From Leucophora obtusa (taxonomy: Eukaryota > Arthropoda > Insecta > Diptera > Anthomyiidae): DNA of 64,000 nucleotides. The stretch covers positions 363,074,376 through 363,138,375 of the forward strand of contig OX465295.1 of assembly GCA_949987735.1 (NCBI GenBank), read 5' to 3'. Positions within the stretch are counted from its first letter, which is position 1; every line of letters starts with the position of its first letter. Position numbers and translations under genes: made by a program. Below the pieces are notes generated by a model. The model worked only from the letters and a program-made list of their open reading frames with translations, was not told where the DNA came from and ran no database searches. Shown in pieces: positions 11,367-23,000 of the stretch.

Positions 11367-12030
11367 TAGGTCATTCACATGACCGAGATACCTAAATCTG
11401 TTCATTTGTGTTCTTTATTCTATTACCATATAACATCATGACATTTTATGGTAACTGAATAAAGAACACAAATGTGGAGATTTATGCGGCAAATAGACTA
11501 TACAAGTCACTTGCACAATAACGAGTTTGTTCAAGTCACCTTACTCGTCACACACCACTCAAGTAAACTGTGCAATATTCATTTTAATTTACACATAGCA
11601 GCAGAAACATGTAGCGGATTGTTATTGCTATGAGGAAATATTAGTCCTTAAAAGCTTTATTTTACACTTTGCGCAGGCCAAAATACCAGAAATTCGTTGG
11701 TGATGTCAATAAATTTATATTAACATTTTTTACTTTACGTTTATTGATACTTTTAATTTTTTTATCCGTATTTATGATGTTCACTCTTCAAAAATTACTG
11801 CTGAACTGTGCTAATTTCAGCATACACCTCGCAAATGACTTGCACAAGTTCTAAAATATTGCGTAAAAATCAAAATCGTTTTGATTTTTACTCAAGTCTA
11901 AAAATATACTTGTACAAGTACACAAACCAAGCCACACACTGTTCAACTGACCTGCACAAACTCATTATTGTGCAAGTAACTTGAGTAGTCTATAGGCCGC
12001 ATTAGTTATCTCGTTCATGTGAATGACCTA
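11367..12030. mobile_element. PIF/Harbinger-type palindromic MITE with a nested insertion
   Basis: TAGGTCATTCACATGA ends are flanked by TAA at 11364-11366 and 12031-12033, the 3-bp TWA duplication of this superfamily. The uninterrupted 149-bp relative at 13604-13752 shows that 11485-12001 was inserted later. Confidence 0.82.
11485..12001. mobile_element. Nested Harbinger-type MITE (TGCGGC ends)
   Basis: Ends TGCGGCAAATAGACTA and, reversed, TGCGGCCTATAGACTA flank 517 bp. TTA sits on both sides (11482-11484 and 12002-12004), and removing the element plus one TTA restores the host MITE exactly as seen at 13604-13752. A partial inverted copy lies at 39885-40063 and again at 42808-42986. Confidence 0.88.
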
Positions 12031-12056
12031 TAAGGCAACTTATACGCTTATTTTGT

Positions 12057-12546
12057 ACTGAATTTAGACCAAGCAAAAACCAGGTGGTTTTTGTACAAAA
12101 CTAAATTACAAAAGCCAAGTCATTTACACTGGTCATTTAGTTTTTCTTTGTCACATCACTTTTTTATTGAACACTTTTCTTTATGTTTTTATTGTTAAAT
12201 TAAATTAAAAAAATTATTAACACATTTTAAAATGGATAAAAACAGACAATTTAAAATAAAAACCGAAATATTAATAAAAAATATAAAAATATATTTTTGA
12301 CACTTGCTTTACTTCTATATTCGTTGTAACAGGGTGTATTGAAAATTACTTATAAAAGAAACCGAGTGTATCAAAAATGCAAAATTCAGATATTTTTTCT
12401 TGGTTTTTGGCAAAAACCAGGTAGAATGTGGTTTTCAGTTTGTATGAAAATTGTATGGAAAAACTAAAGTAATTTTGTAGTTTTCGGCTCAAAAACCAAA
12501 AATGGCCAAAAACTACTAGTTTTTGCCCAGTCTAAATATAATATTA
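12057..12546. mobile_element. MITE with TACTGAATTTAGAC ends (long form)
   Basis: The left end TACTGAATTTAGACCAAGC and the right end, which contains CAGTCTAAAT, are preceded inward by AAAAACTA(G/C)...TAGTTTTTG blocks. Shorter relatives at 16891-17018 and 39622-39754 have TTA or TAA target duplications, so this is a second Harbinger-type family. Confidence 0.65.
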
Positions 12547-12775
12547 GATGTAATGTTTTCAATATTTTTTTATATGATAGTTTTACTGTATTTTTTACCT
12601 ATTTTTATATTATTTATTTTTATTATTATTTATTTTTATTATTATTTATTTTTTATTGTCTTTATTTTAATTATTTTTTTTTTTGTAGTAGCTTTTATTA
12701 ATCATATATGGCCCCAGGGCTTTGGTTATGTAATTTGAAGTAAATAAATGCTGTATTTATTATTAAAAAAAAAAA
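12547..12775 (+). repeat. 5'-truncated LINE 3' end
   Basis: This shares about 230 bp with the inverse of 36221-36480, including ATGATAGTTTTACTGTATTTTTTAC, TTATTTTTATTATT runs, the GGCCCCAGGGC hairpin and an A-rich tail. The long hydrophobic reading frame here is only low-complexity UTR. Confidence 0.6.
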
Positions 12776-12818
12776 ATACTAAAAATATTCATTTAAAGTA
12801 TTTACGCCTAGTATACTG

Positions 12819-12926
12819 TGTTTCTTTATTCAGTTACCATATAATGTCAAAATATGATGTTATATGGTAATAGAATAAAGAACACAAATGAGGAGATTTA
12901 GTTATCTCGGTCATGTGAATGACCTA
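12819..12926. mobile_element. Left-truncated copy of the TAGGTCATTCACATG MITE
   Basis: The right half and end are intact and followed by TTA; the left end is missing from the TTCTTTATTC block outward. Confidence 0.75.
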
Positions 12927-13603
12927 TTAGGTGTGAATGCCGTTTTACATTTTTGTGTGTAAACTTTTTCGTATTTATACACACATTTGAATATTGTCAA
13001 AAATAGAATTATTTTGTCAGAGGTATGGCATCACCAAAAAATAAGTTGTAAAAATATCGTTATCACTAGATGGCACTTTTTTCAAAAAATTGACAATTTT
13101 CTTTTTTTATTTAAATTTAATTAATAACAAAAAACAAACGGATGTCTCAAATTTTATTATTTGAATATATATTTCCCTTATTTTGAGCAGTTTTCAGTTT
13201 TAAAATATAGGCTCAGCTGATATTAAAGTGATACTAAATAGTTACTCAAGTAATACTAAATTTCAAATTTAAAAAATTCTGTGTTTAATTTATGAAAATA
13301 TCAAAAAAGTGGTTAAATGCAAAATTGAAATGTGAATAGTTTTAAAAGGTGCGTTCGTTCAAATAAACAGGTAAGAGTTTGGAACAAAAATATCAAAAAA
13401 TTTTGATAACACGAATGTCAACACGACACATTAACATACACAAATGAACATTCGTAAAAAAATGTTCCTTCGTGTATACTCAGCTTAATATTACATAATG
13501 ATAAAAAATGCAGAAAAATCTTATTTGGGTACAGCATACCAATACCATACCAATTTTCGTTGTAAAATTCGCACCATTTCTTAATTCAGTAGAAAATGGG
13601 TTA

Positions 13604-13752
13604 TATGTCATTCACATGAACGAGATAACTAAATCTCCTCATTTGTATTCTTTATTCTACTACCATATAACATCATATTTTAACATTATATGGTAATAGA
13701 ATAAAGAACACAAATGAGGAGATTTAGTTATCTCGGTCATGTGAATGACCTA
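13604..13752. mobile_element. Intact 149-bp palindromic Harbinger-type MITE
   Basis: A near-perfect palindrome: TATGTCATTCACATGA on the left and TAGGTCATTCACATGA on the right in reverse, with arms of about 65 bp. TTA is duplicated at 13601-13603 and 13753-13755. It serves as the empty reference for the nested copy at 11367-12030. Confidence 0.88.
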
Positions 13753-14069
13753 TTACACTATTGGTGAAATTCTTTATTTAAGAATTTTAATGCATGCATG
13801 TAAACGCAGCGTAAATAATTTGACCATATTTGACGCTAGAGTATTAAAAAACCTCTGAATCTTATGCGAAAAACTCTAAATTGGCAGCAGTGTAACCGGC
13901 ATTTTTCTAAAATAATCGCCATTTTTTTATAATACACACACAGAATCATCATCATTATCATCGCCTTTACTACTACAATTCGCGAATAATATCGACGCCG
14001 CAATTATATTAGATAAAAAGAAAGTCTTTGTTTTATAAAATACCGAGAACTCTAGATCATCCATTGAAA

Positions 14070-17000
14070 ATGTCCAGTGTACCGAGTAAGCGCGCAAAAT
14101 TGGATGAAGGCAATTCAACTACACCCAACGAGGCAGTGACAGAGGCATTGGAATTAATCGATGCGTGTCAAAATGATATTGATGCCCTCAATGAAAAGGC
14201 CAGTGAGGAAATTCTTAAATTAGAGCAAAAATACAATAAACTACGAAAACCGTTTTACGAGAAACGCAGTGAATTGGTTAAACGTATTCCTAATTTCTGG
14301 GTGACAGCGGTAAGTAAAAAATGTAATCTTTATGAGGTCTGCTAAAAAGTATTTTTAAAATGTAATTTTTGCTATAATTTTCTGTACATTGAGAAAGAAA
14401 AGATGAAGGGTTTTGTCACCTTTACTCTTCTAGCCATTGCAATGTGTTTTTGGTGGCGCATGTTTGTGTATGGGTGTTTGTATATATTTCGTCCAGTTAT
14501 TTTTCTGTTGCTGGTGGGTTAATATTGTATACATCTATGAATAGGGTAACCAAGCAATGAGTTTTATATTTAATGGGATTTTAAAAGATAAACGGTGGCT
14601 GTAGGTTTAACTTAACTATAAACAACTTTGTCTCGTGGAGACGTCATTTGAAATAGAGATAAGATCACAACTCGCACTATTAGTAGTAGTTTCGTATCAA
14701 CTGACATCATAATTCAAAACACAAATTGGTTAAAACTGCGCAAAATAAAAAAAACGTGCTAGTTTTGTACGAATAAAAAATTGTAGATTTTCTTTTTTTA
14801 AGCTCTTGTGTTTTCATTTAAATAAAATAAAACAGTATCGATTCCGAATGGTTTGTGAAGCTGTGAAAATATTTTTCACTCCTTTAAAAATAATGGTAAC
14901 AAATGACAGTTTTTATCACTTCACCGCTTGCAAACTACAGTACGACCTCGGTTACTGCAACTAATAAAAACCAAGGCAGTTGCAGCAACCGCGGTTGTTG
15001 CATTGACCAAGTCACAAAAATTTATAGGCCAATTACACAACTAATATATAAACATTGCTTTTAGTACTTATATACAAACAATTTCTAGTTTATATTGTCA
15101 TAAAGATAATTTTGAGCATAATTAATATATTTCTTTAAATAAAACAACTTTAGTATTTAACTATTGAACTTTAAATTGTTAATTTTTCAAGAAAATTTAA
15201 TTCATTTCATTGAAAATAATATAGAACACAAAACAATCCCAATAAATAAATTTAATTAAACAAAAAAAATTTAATAAAAAAAATACACTTTCTTATGTAC
15301 ATACAAAAATATGAGTAATATCCCAGTCAGAAAAATACAAACGGGAAATCGATGGCAAAGCACTTTAACAGGTGGTATAAGTACTGGCAAAAAGTGCTTT
15401 CCCATCCCCAAAATGATAACATCATTAGACAAAAGGACCGGCTGTTCAAAAAGCTCCAGAAAAGCACTGGAGGAACAAAATTTTTAAACGTTGGCAAAAC
15501 GCTGGCAAAACCAATAGGTGGTCTGGAAATATATTTTCTAAAATAAAATTTAAAAAAAGTTCATATGTATTTTTTTGGTCCTGCCGTGATTTGAACCCAG
15601 GCCGTCAGATTGGCAGACGATTGCGCTACCCACTGAGCTAACGAGACATATAATATTTGATTGCGAAACACATAAATGAGTGATAATAGCTGGACAACTA
15701 CTGGCTGTGCCAAAATGCTAGTACTGGCAAACAATTTTTTGTAACTAGTATGCCAGTGTTGGGAGGGCACAAAAAATGGTGGTCTTGAAGGAGCTTTCCC
15801 ACAAACAAAAAAATTGATTTTAAAAAACAAAAAAAAATTTTTAATTAAAAAAATTCCAAAAAAATTTTTGCTTGCAACCGGATTTGAACTCGGAACCTTC
15901 TGACTACAAACATTTTTCAACGAAGCGTCAGCATTTTTATAAAATCATTGGTCTACCAGTGAATTGATTTTTGTACGCCTGGTGGTAGCATTGGCTGGGT
16001 AGCACTGGATAACCACTGGTTGCAAACCTTGGCATATCACTCTAAGCTAATTCTTTGCCAGTGGTTTTTTTTATAAACCACCGAAATTTTTGTAAACAAA
16101 TACTGGTAAAACGCTTTTTGCAAACGCTGGGAAAGCGTCCTATATGAGTGTTCTGCCAGTCATTTATTTTTAACACCGTGGTTACCCAGTGGTATGCCAG
16201 TGCTTGATTTTTTGTACCACTGGCGAAGAAATCAGAAATTTTATACTGATTTCTTTTAACCTTCGCACTCCTAAAGCTTTTTACATACGTAGTAACTGAA
16301 ACCCACCCGGGTGGGTTCTTCATATTTTACACACATTTGAAATAAAAAAATGCATTTACTCCAAAATATACTGGGTTACATAATGGGTGAATGAAGAAGT
16401 GATGAAAAAAAGAATAATAACAAAAAACTATAGAAAGTATGGCTAACAATTAGGGACTGCAAAATCCCGCACTTTTTCATTTCCCGGGAAAGCGGGAAAT
16501 TTATTTTGAATTCCCGGGATCCCGCAAGGGAAATAAATTAGAAAATATTTTATAATTTAACAATTTTTATAAAGAAAATGTCTTAAAGGCCTCAAATTGA
16601 GCAAAAATTAGCTGATTTTTGTATAAAACTTAATTGCAAAAGCCAAGTCATTTACACTGGTTATTTAGTTTTTCTTTGTCACAACACATTTTTATTACAC
16701 ACTTCTTTTTTTTTTATTGTTAAATTAATAAGGTTGAGAATAACAGTAGACATTCGTAAAAGAGAAAAAAATGTAGAAAATAATTTAAAAATAATTGCAA
16801 ACATTTTAGAAAATCGGAAACATTTTAGAAAATCGGAAACATTTTAGAAAATTGGAAAAAAATTGAAAATTATGGGAAATTTAATTTATACTGAATTTAG
16901 ACTGAGCAAAAACTACCTAGTTTTCGTACAAAACGTGTTTTTTTATATGCATTTTGACAAATAAAAGCTAGCATTAGCCAAAAAACAGGTAGTTTTTCCA

Positions 17001-20000
17001 CGGTCTAAATGCAGTATTACTTGAAAATTCTTAAAAATCATTGGCAAATTTGTCTTTAATTCTGTACAGAATAATTGCGATTAAAAATTTTTTGTACAAA
17101 CACTGTCTAATTGAGTGGTTTTCTTTAAAAATATATTTTTTAACAGACTCTAAAAGGAACTTAAAAAGTTCGATCAAGTACACAAATTAATCGGTGTGTT
17201 CGTTTTCTCGAAAATCTTACTACATTTACTACAATTGTTGTTGTTGTTGTTGTTGTTGTTGTAACGGCTTCAAAATGAGAATTTGTAGTTAATAATTCTC
17301 ATCTAAAGCCGGAGTGGCAATCCTTGCTCGGATAAATTCGAAAATTCGAATACATCCGAATCGTTCCGGCACATAGTCCGATTGCCGTGGGAACCGGGTT
17401 ATACCGCCCACACTCGGTCGTCAGAGCCTCGTTAGCGTTAACAGGGGACACCATGTCCAAGGTGGACTGTGGGTGAGGTTGGCATTTGGAAATAATTTCC
17501 CTTGACCCCCTTTACTTAAAAATCATAAAGAGATTTTTACTACAATTGTTGTTTTGTTTGCTTTTTGAATTTTTAAAGTTGCGGTAAAAGTAGCAAATTG
17601 TAGTAAGTAAACGAACAAGCCTAATGTAAAATTTTTACTATTTTCATTGGAAAATTTTGCATAAGAAAATTTGAAATAATTAACTTTATTATTTTAACTG
17701 CATTTTTGAAATCCCGGGATTCCCGGTCCAAATTCCCGGGAATGCGGGAAATGAAAAATGCTTAATTTCCCGGGAATCCCGGGACGGGAAATCCCGGGAT
17801 GCATTACCTACTAACAATACATACCGTGAAGCATAAGCATAAATGTGCACAATTTCTTGTTCAAACTTCTTGTAATTTGTATCAACAAAGTATTTAAAAA
17901 AAGGACTAACAATGAATAATAAATTTTAGATAAATTTGTCAAAATATTATTGTATTTTGTGACGACTCATACTCTCTTCCACGACTACCTCTTAGGAGAA
18001 GATGCTACTTTTAACTCCGACCGTGCTCAGGGAAAATGGGGTGAGATTCTTTTCTCCTTCGAGGATGTGTAAGAGTCGACAACAATAAAATAAAAGTAGC
18101 AAAAAAAATTTTGGGTGATTACAGCGTAACATGAGGGATGGTGGTTGTAGGGTTCACTAAGTTGGAATTTGTGACCCTAGACTTAACCCGCCCTACCTTG
18201 CCGACTTTAGGATATGTTATAGTCAGCCCAAAAGAAATTCCTTCACCTTTCGATATTTAAAGAATTTAATGGTGAAAAGTAATATGTAGCCTCAATTTAT
18301 TTTCATAGCTTATGTATATACATATAACATATAAATATATTGGAATAAAAAAATTGATAAACAAAAGAAAAGAAATTAGGAAATTGTTTCTAAAAATGCA
18401 CCTTTAAATGGTAATTAAAATTCATATGGTAACCCTATTAACATATATATTAATACAAGTGAATAGTTAATTGAAATGGAGTATATAAAAAGGATACTCT
18501 TTTAATAATTTAAAATTTCATATTGAAGTGTCAGTGTAGATGTAAAGAAATAATAATAATAATAAAAATTTGGAACTTACAGTAGTCCTCGATTCTTGTC
18601 CACGGGCGCCAGTAGATTGAATACGTTTGCTGAGAAAAAAAATTTAAAGGTATGACTGTTTATGACATGAAATAACATGAAATTATTATCGATTAAGGTG
18701 ACCATATGAATTGAAAAATATAAAGTAGTAAACCAAAGACTGAGTAAATATAACAAAACAAAATATTTGAAAATTGAAGATTTGGATTAGAAAATTGAAG
18801 ATTTGGATAAAAAAAAATAAAAAAAAAATTTTACTTTTCTTAGAAAAATCGTAATTATTAAAGCTTACGTTAAAATACCATTAAGTCCCAAAAAAAATTT
18901 GATCAATAAAGTTTAAAGGAAGGATAGAGATGGTCACTTAATTAAGTTTTATAATAAAGGTAGTTTTGGAAGTGAAGAACGTTTTGTATAAGAATTTTGC
19001 AGTATCAATTTTTCTAAATCTCAAACTAAAGTTGGTAAATCACATCTTATATTTATAGTGATTTTTGTTCCATGATGATGTAAACAAAAAAATTCAGCTT
19101 CCCTTTGAAATTCTCGAAATCCTTATATTAGAGTTTCTTCAGTTTTAGTTAGAAAACAATAAAATGATGAACTAAAAGAAAATCATTCTGGGAGATTCTG
19201 AAGCCAATTCGCAACAAAATCTCCCAGAATTTTAAACACAATCTTAACAAATTTCCAATAAATTTCCGTAAATTTCCAATAACAGCCAAACAAAAATATA
19301 TTTTTTTCAAACTTTTGAAAAAAATTTCTGATGTTTAGTTTCTAATATACGAGTCCAATTTTCCAAATAAAAATTTTATAGGAATTTTTGACAATATTTT
19401 AAAAGAAATAAAATAATCGAAGCAATTTTTCATCAGTTTAATACACTCAACAAAATTTACAGAAATTTAAAAATTTCATAAAAGAAACGTCCTCACAAAA
19501 CTGATACAGATACGAAGTTCCCGAACTGAAGAACTGGATCAGAAAAGGGCGTGTAACCCTATATAAATAAAATTGTAATAAAAGTATCTCATCAATATAC
19601 TTTCAGAAATAACTGTAATTAGTCTTCACAAAATTAAAGACACAATTCAATTCGTAAAAATAATCCAACCGTTTGCCAATTAGAAAAATCAAACAAGTCC
19701 TAAATTGAAATAAAGTTCCCAATTTAGGTCAAAAATTCCACAACCTAAAAACTGTTATTGAATAAATCTTAAGCAAAAAAAAAAAAATTTTACCAACCGC
19801 ATATTAAAACTGTGTAAAAAAAACAGTCATCGGAAAGTGAGAAACACCATATCTCCAAATGTCAAATGAATCTTTATGTCTCAAGTCTGTCCGAAAATTT
19901 CCAATCACAACCAGTCGTTATCATGTCCAAATTCCAAAATGTAAAGTGATAAATTTCGATCTATGTCTATCTATAATTGATATATAAAAAAAAAATCAAT

Positions 20001-23000
20001 CGCAATTTAAATAAATGAAATCAAGACAAAAAAAAATTATAAAACAAAATATTACTACTCAATGAAGTTTTCAGAAAAGACACGAACAATTCACCCTAAC
20101 TTAGGTATTAACCACCAACTGGAAATAAAATACATAAAAAGAATTATCAACAAATAATACACAGAGTTTTCCAGCCCTGGTATGGATTCCTCTAAACTCA
20201 ATAAAAAGGAAAACTATCCACCAGACTAAACCAGCTGACTGGAATCCCATCTCTGGTGTAGATTCTTTTGAATCCCGCTACCAAGCTAAACCAGAGATGA
20301 GAGATAGAAAAAGAACATCTGGCAATCGATTGTTAGGTCTGGACCCGATACTCACCAAGTTCCAGCGAATCCTAAGAATACGAAAACTACACGAAAGAAA
20401 TAGGAAGACAGGAAAGAATATGAAAAAGAAGGAGGGATGAATTGTGAAGGATGAATTCCGATACACACCAGAAACATGTCGCACCACGAACACAAGCCCT
20501 GAGATATGTAAATGAAATCAAGATCATTAGTTGGACTAGTAAACGAAATTTATCCATTTATAAGTTTCCATACAAAAAAAAATCATGAATCAAATTACAG
20601 AAGAAAAAAAAACTAAAACAAAAAAAAAAAATCACACAATAATCACCACCATATACAAAAGATGTTATGATTTCATGGGCATCAGCCACTGGATGGAAAA
20701 ACGATAACAATTTTAAACTTACGCGTACTGATGCCCCACGTTAGGCGCCATTTATGTGACGACTCATACTCTCTTCCACGACTACCTCTTAGGAGAAGAT
20801 GCTACTTTTAACTCCGACCGTGCTCAGGGAAAATGGGGTGAGATTCTTTTCTCCTTCGAGGATGTGTAAGAGTCGACAACAATAAAATAAAAGTAGCAAA
20901 AAAAATGTTGGGTGATTACAGCGTAACATGAGGGATGGTGGTTGTAGGGTTCACTAAGTTGGAATTTGTGACCCTAGACTTAACCCGCCCTACCTTGCCG
21001 ACTTTAGGATATGTTATAGTCAGCCCAAAAGAAATTCCTTCACCTTTCGATATTTAAAGAATTTAATGGTGAAAAGTAATATGTAGCCTCAATTTATTTT
21101 CATAGCTTATGTATATACATATAACATATAAATATATTGGAATAAAAAAATTGATAAACAAAAGAAAAGAAATTAGGAAATTGTTTCTAAAAATGCACCT
21201 TTAAATGGTAATTAAAATTCATATGGTAACCCTATTAACATATATATTAATACAAGTGAATAGTTAATTGAAATGGAGTATATAAAAAGGATACTCTTTT
21301 AATAATTTAAAATTTCATATTGAAGTGTCAGTGTAGATGTAAAGAAATAATAATAATAATAAAAATTTGGAACTTACAGTAGTCCTCGATTCTTGTCCAC
21401 GGGCGCCAGTAGATTGAATACGTTTGCTGAGAAAAAAAATTTAAAGGTATGACTGTTTATGACATGAAATAACATGAAATTATTATCGATTAAGGTGACC
21501 ATATGAATTGAAAAATATAAAGTAGTAAACCAAAGACTGAGTAAATATAACAAAACAAACAAAATATTTGAAAATTGAAGATTTGGATTAGAAAATTGAA
21601 GATTTGGATAAAAAAAAATAAAAAAAAAATTTTACTTTTCTTAGAAAAATCTTAATTATTAAAGCTTACGTTAAAATACCATTAAGTCCCAAAAAAAATT
21701 TGATCAATAAAGTTTAAAGGAAGGATAGAGATGGTCACTTAATTAAGTTTTATAATAAAGGTAGTTTTGGAAGTGAAGAACGTTTTGTATAAGAATTTTG
21801 CAGTATCAATTTTTCTAAATCTCAAACTAAAGTTGGTAAATCACATCTTATATTTATAGTGATTTTTGTTCCATGATGATGTAAACAAAAAAATTCAGCT
21901 TCCCTTTGAAATTCTCGAAATCCTTATATTAGAGTTTCTTCAGTTTTAGTTAGAAAACAATAAAATGATGAACTAAAAGAAAATCATTCTGGGAGATTCT
22001 GAAGCCAATTCGCAACAAAATCTCCCAGAATTTTAAACACAATCTTAACAAATTTCCAATAAATTTCCGTAAATTTCCAATAACAGCCAAACAAAAATAT
22101 ATTTTTTTCAAACTTTTGAAAAAAATTTCTGATGTTTAGTTTCTAATATACGAGTCCAATTTTCCAAATAAAAATTTTATAGGAATTTTTGACAATATTT
22201 TAAAAGAAATAAAATAATCGAAGCAATTTTTCATCAGTTTAATACACTCAACAAAATTTACAGAAATTTAAAAATTTCATAAAAGAAACGTCCTCACAAT
22301 TTTGAATAATAAATGAATAAAAACAATATTTTTAAAAAGTAATTATGCTTTCTGTACGATTTTTATACTCAATAATGATAAAAAAAACCCAATATTCTGA
22401 AACTAGTCCCTTGGTTGGATTTCATGTGACAACGTAGAAAAATTGAAAAACCAAAGAAAAAAATTATAAAGAATATTCGAATCTTGAATAATTTAACAGT
22501 TTCTGATAAAAGTATAAAAATTAGTCACTGAGTCGAAAGAATTTTTTGTTCTGACCAAAAATCGTAAAGTTATCGATTATTGAAAATCTAAAAAACACAC
22601 CCGGTTGGGTTTCAGGAGTGCGAATGTTAAAATGGGTTATACAAGAATTGCTTTATTCGAAAGTTTCTCCCCAGAAATCTTAAACATGGCAATGCCATGA
22701 CGCTTCTTAAAATTAGCGAACCAGTCGTTTATATAGTCAGTGGTGTAGAGCTTTTCCATTTTGGGATATTCAGAAACTCACATAATTCTACGCTTACCCG
22801 GTCCTGTTTCGGCATTTGCCACACATTTTCTCAGTGCATTTTTATTTTTTATTGCGCTAATTGTAGAATTATGGACGTAGGCGTATTTTTGTCTAGTTTT
22901 TCGAGAATTTTACTTTTTTCTTTAATTGTATGCTTAGCTTTTTTATTAATCACCGGCATCTTTAGTTTTAAAAGAACTCTTCGCAAAGAAAATCACTTCG

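Larger units (their letters stand above)
16451..17810. mobile_element. hAT-type element with CCCGGG-rich ends
   Basis: Ends TAGGGACTGCAAAATCCC and, reversed, TAGGTAATGCATCCCGGG are flanked by a perfect 8-bp duplication CTAACAAT (16443-16450 and 17811-17818). Both subterminal regions are full of CCCGGG and GCGGGAAAT words. There is no transposase. It holds a small MITE (16891-17018) and a SINE-like insertion (17241-17535). Confidence 0.85.
16260..22626. mobile_element. piggyBac-type non-autonomous element with two nested insertions
   Basis: Ends CCTTCGCACTCCT and, reversed, CATTCGCACTCCT are flanked by TTAA at 16256-16259 and 22627-22630. Its own sequence is about 650 bp (16260-16442, 17819-17953 and 22303-22626), with a GAAACCCA(C)CCGGG block near each end. 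It interrupted the pogo-like transposase remnant. Confidence 0.75.

Noticed and set aside
12523..12738. Hydrophobic 71-codon open frame that looks like a membrane protein
   Set aside because: It is T-rich low-complexity 3' UTR of a LINE copy and is matched by the reverse of 36263-36463.
17958..22298. Segmental tandem duplication rather than an LTR element
   Set aside because: TGTGA/TCACA ends, a tRNA-Lys primer site next to one repeat and a 4-bp target duplication fit an LTR element.
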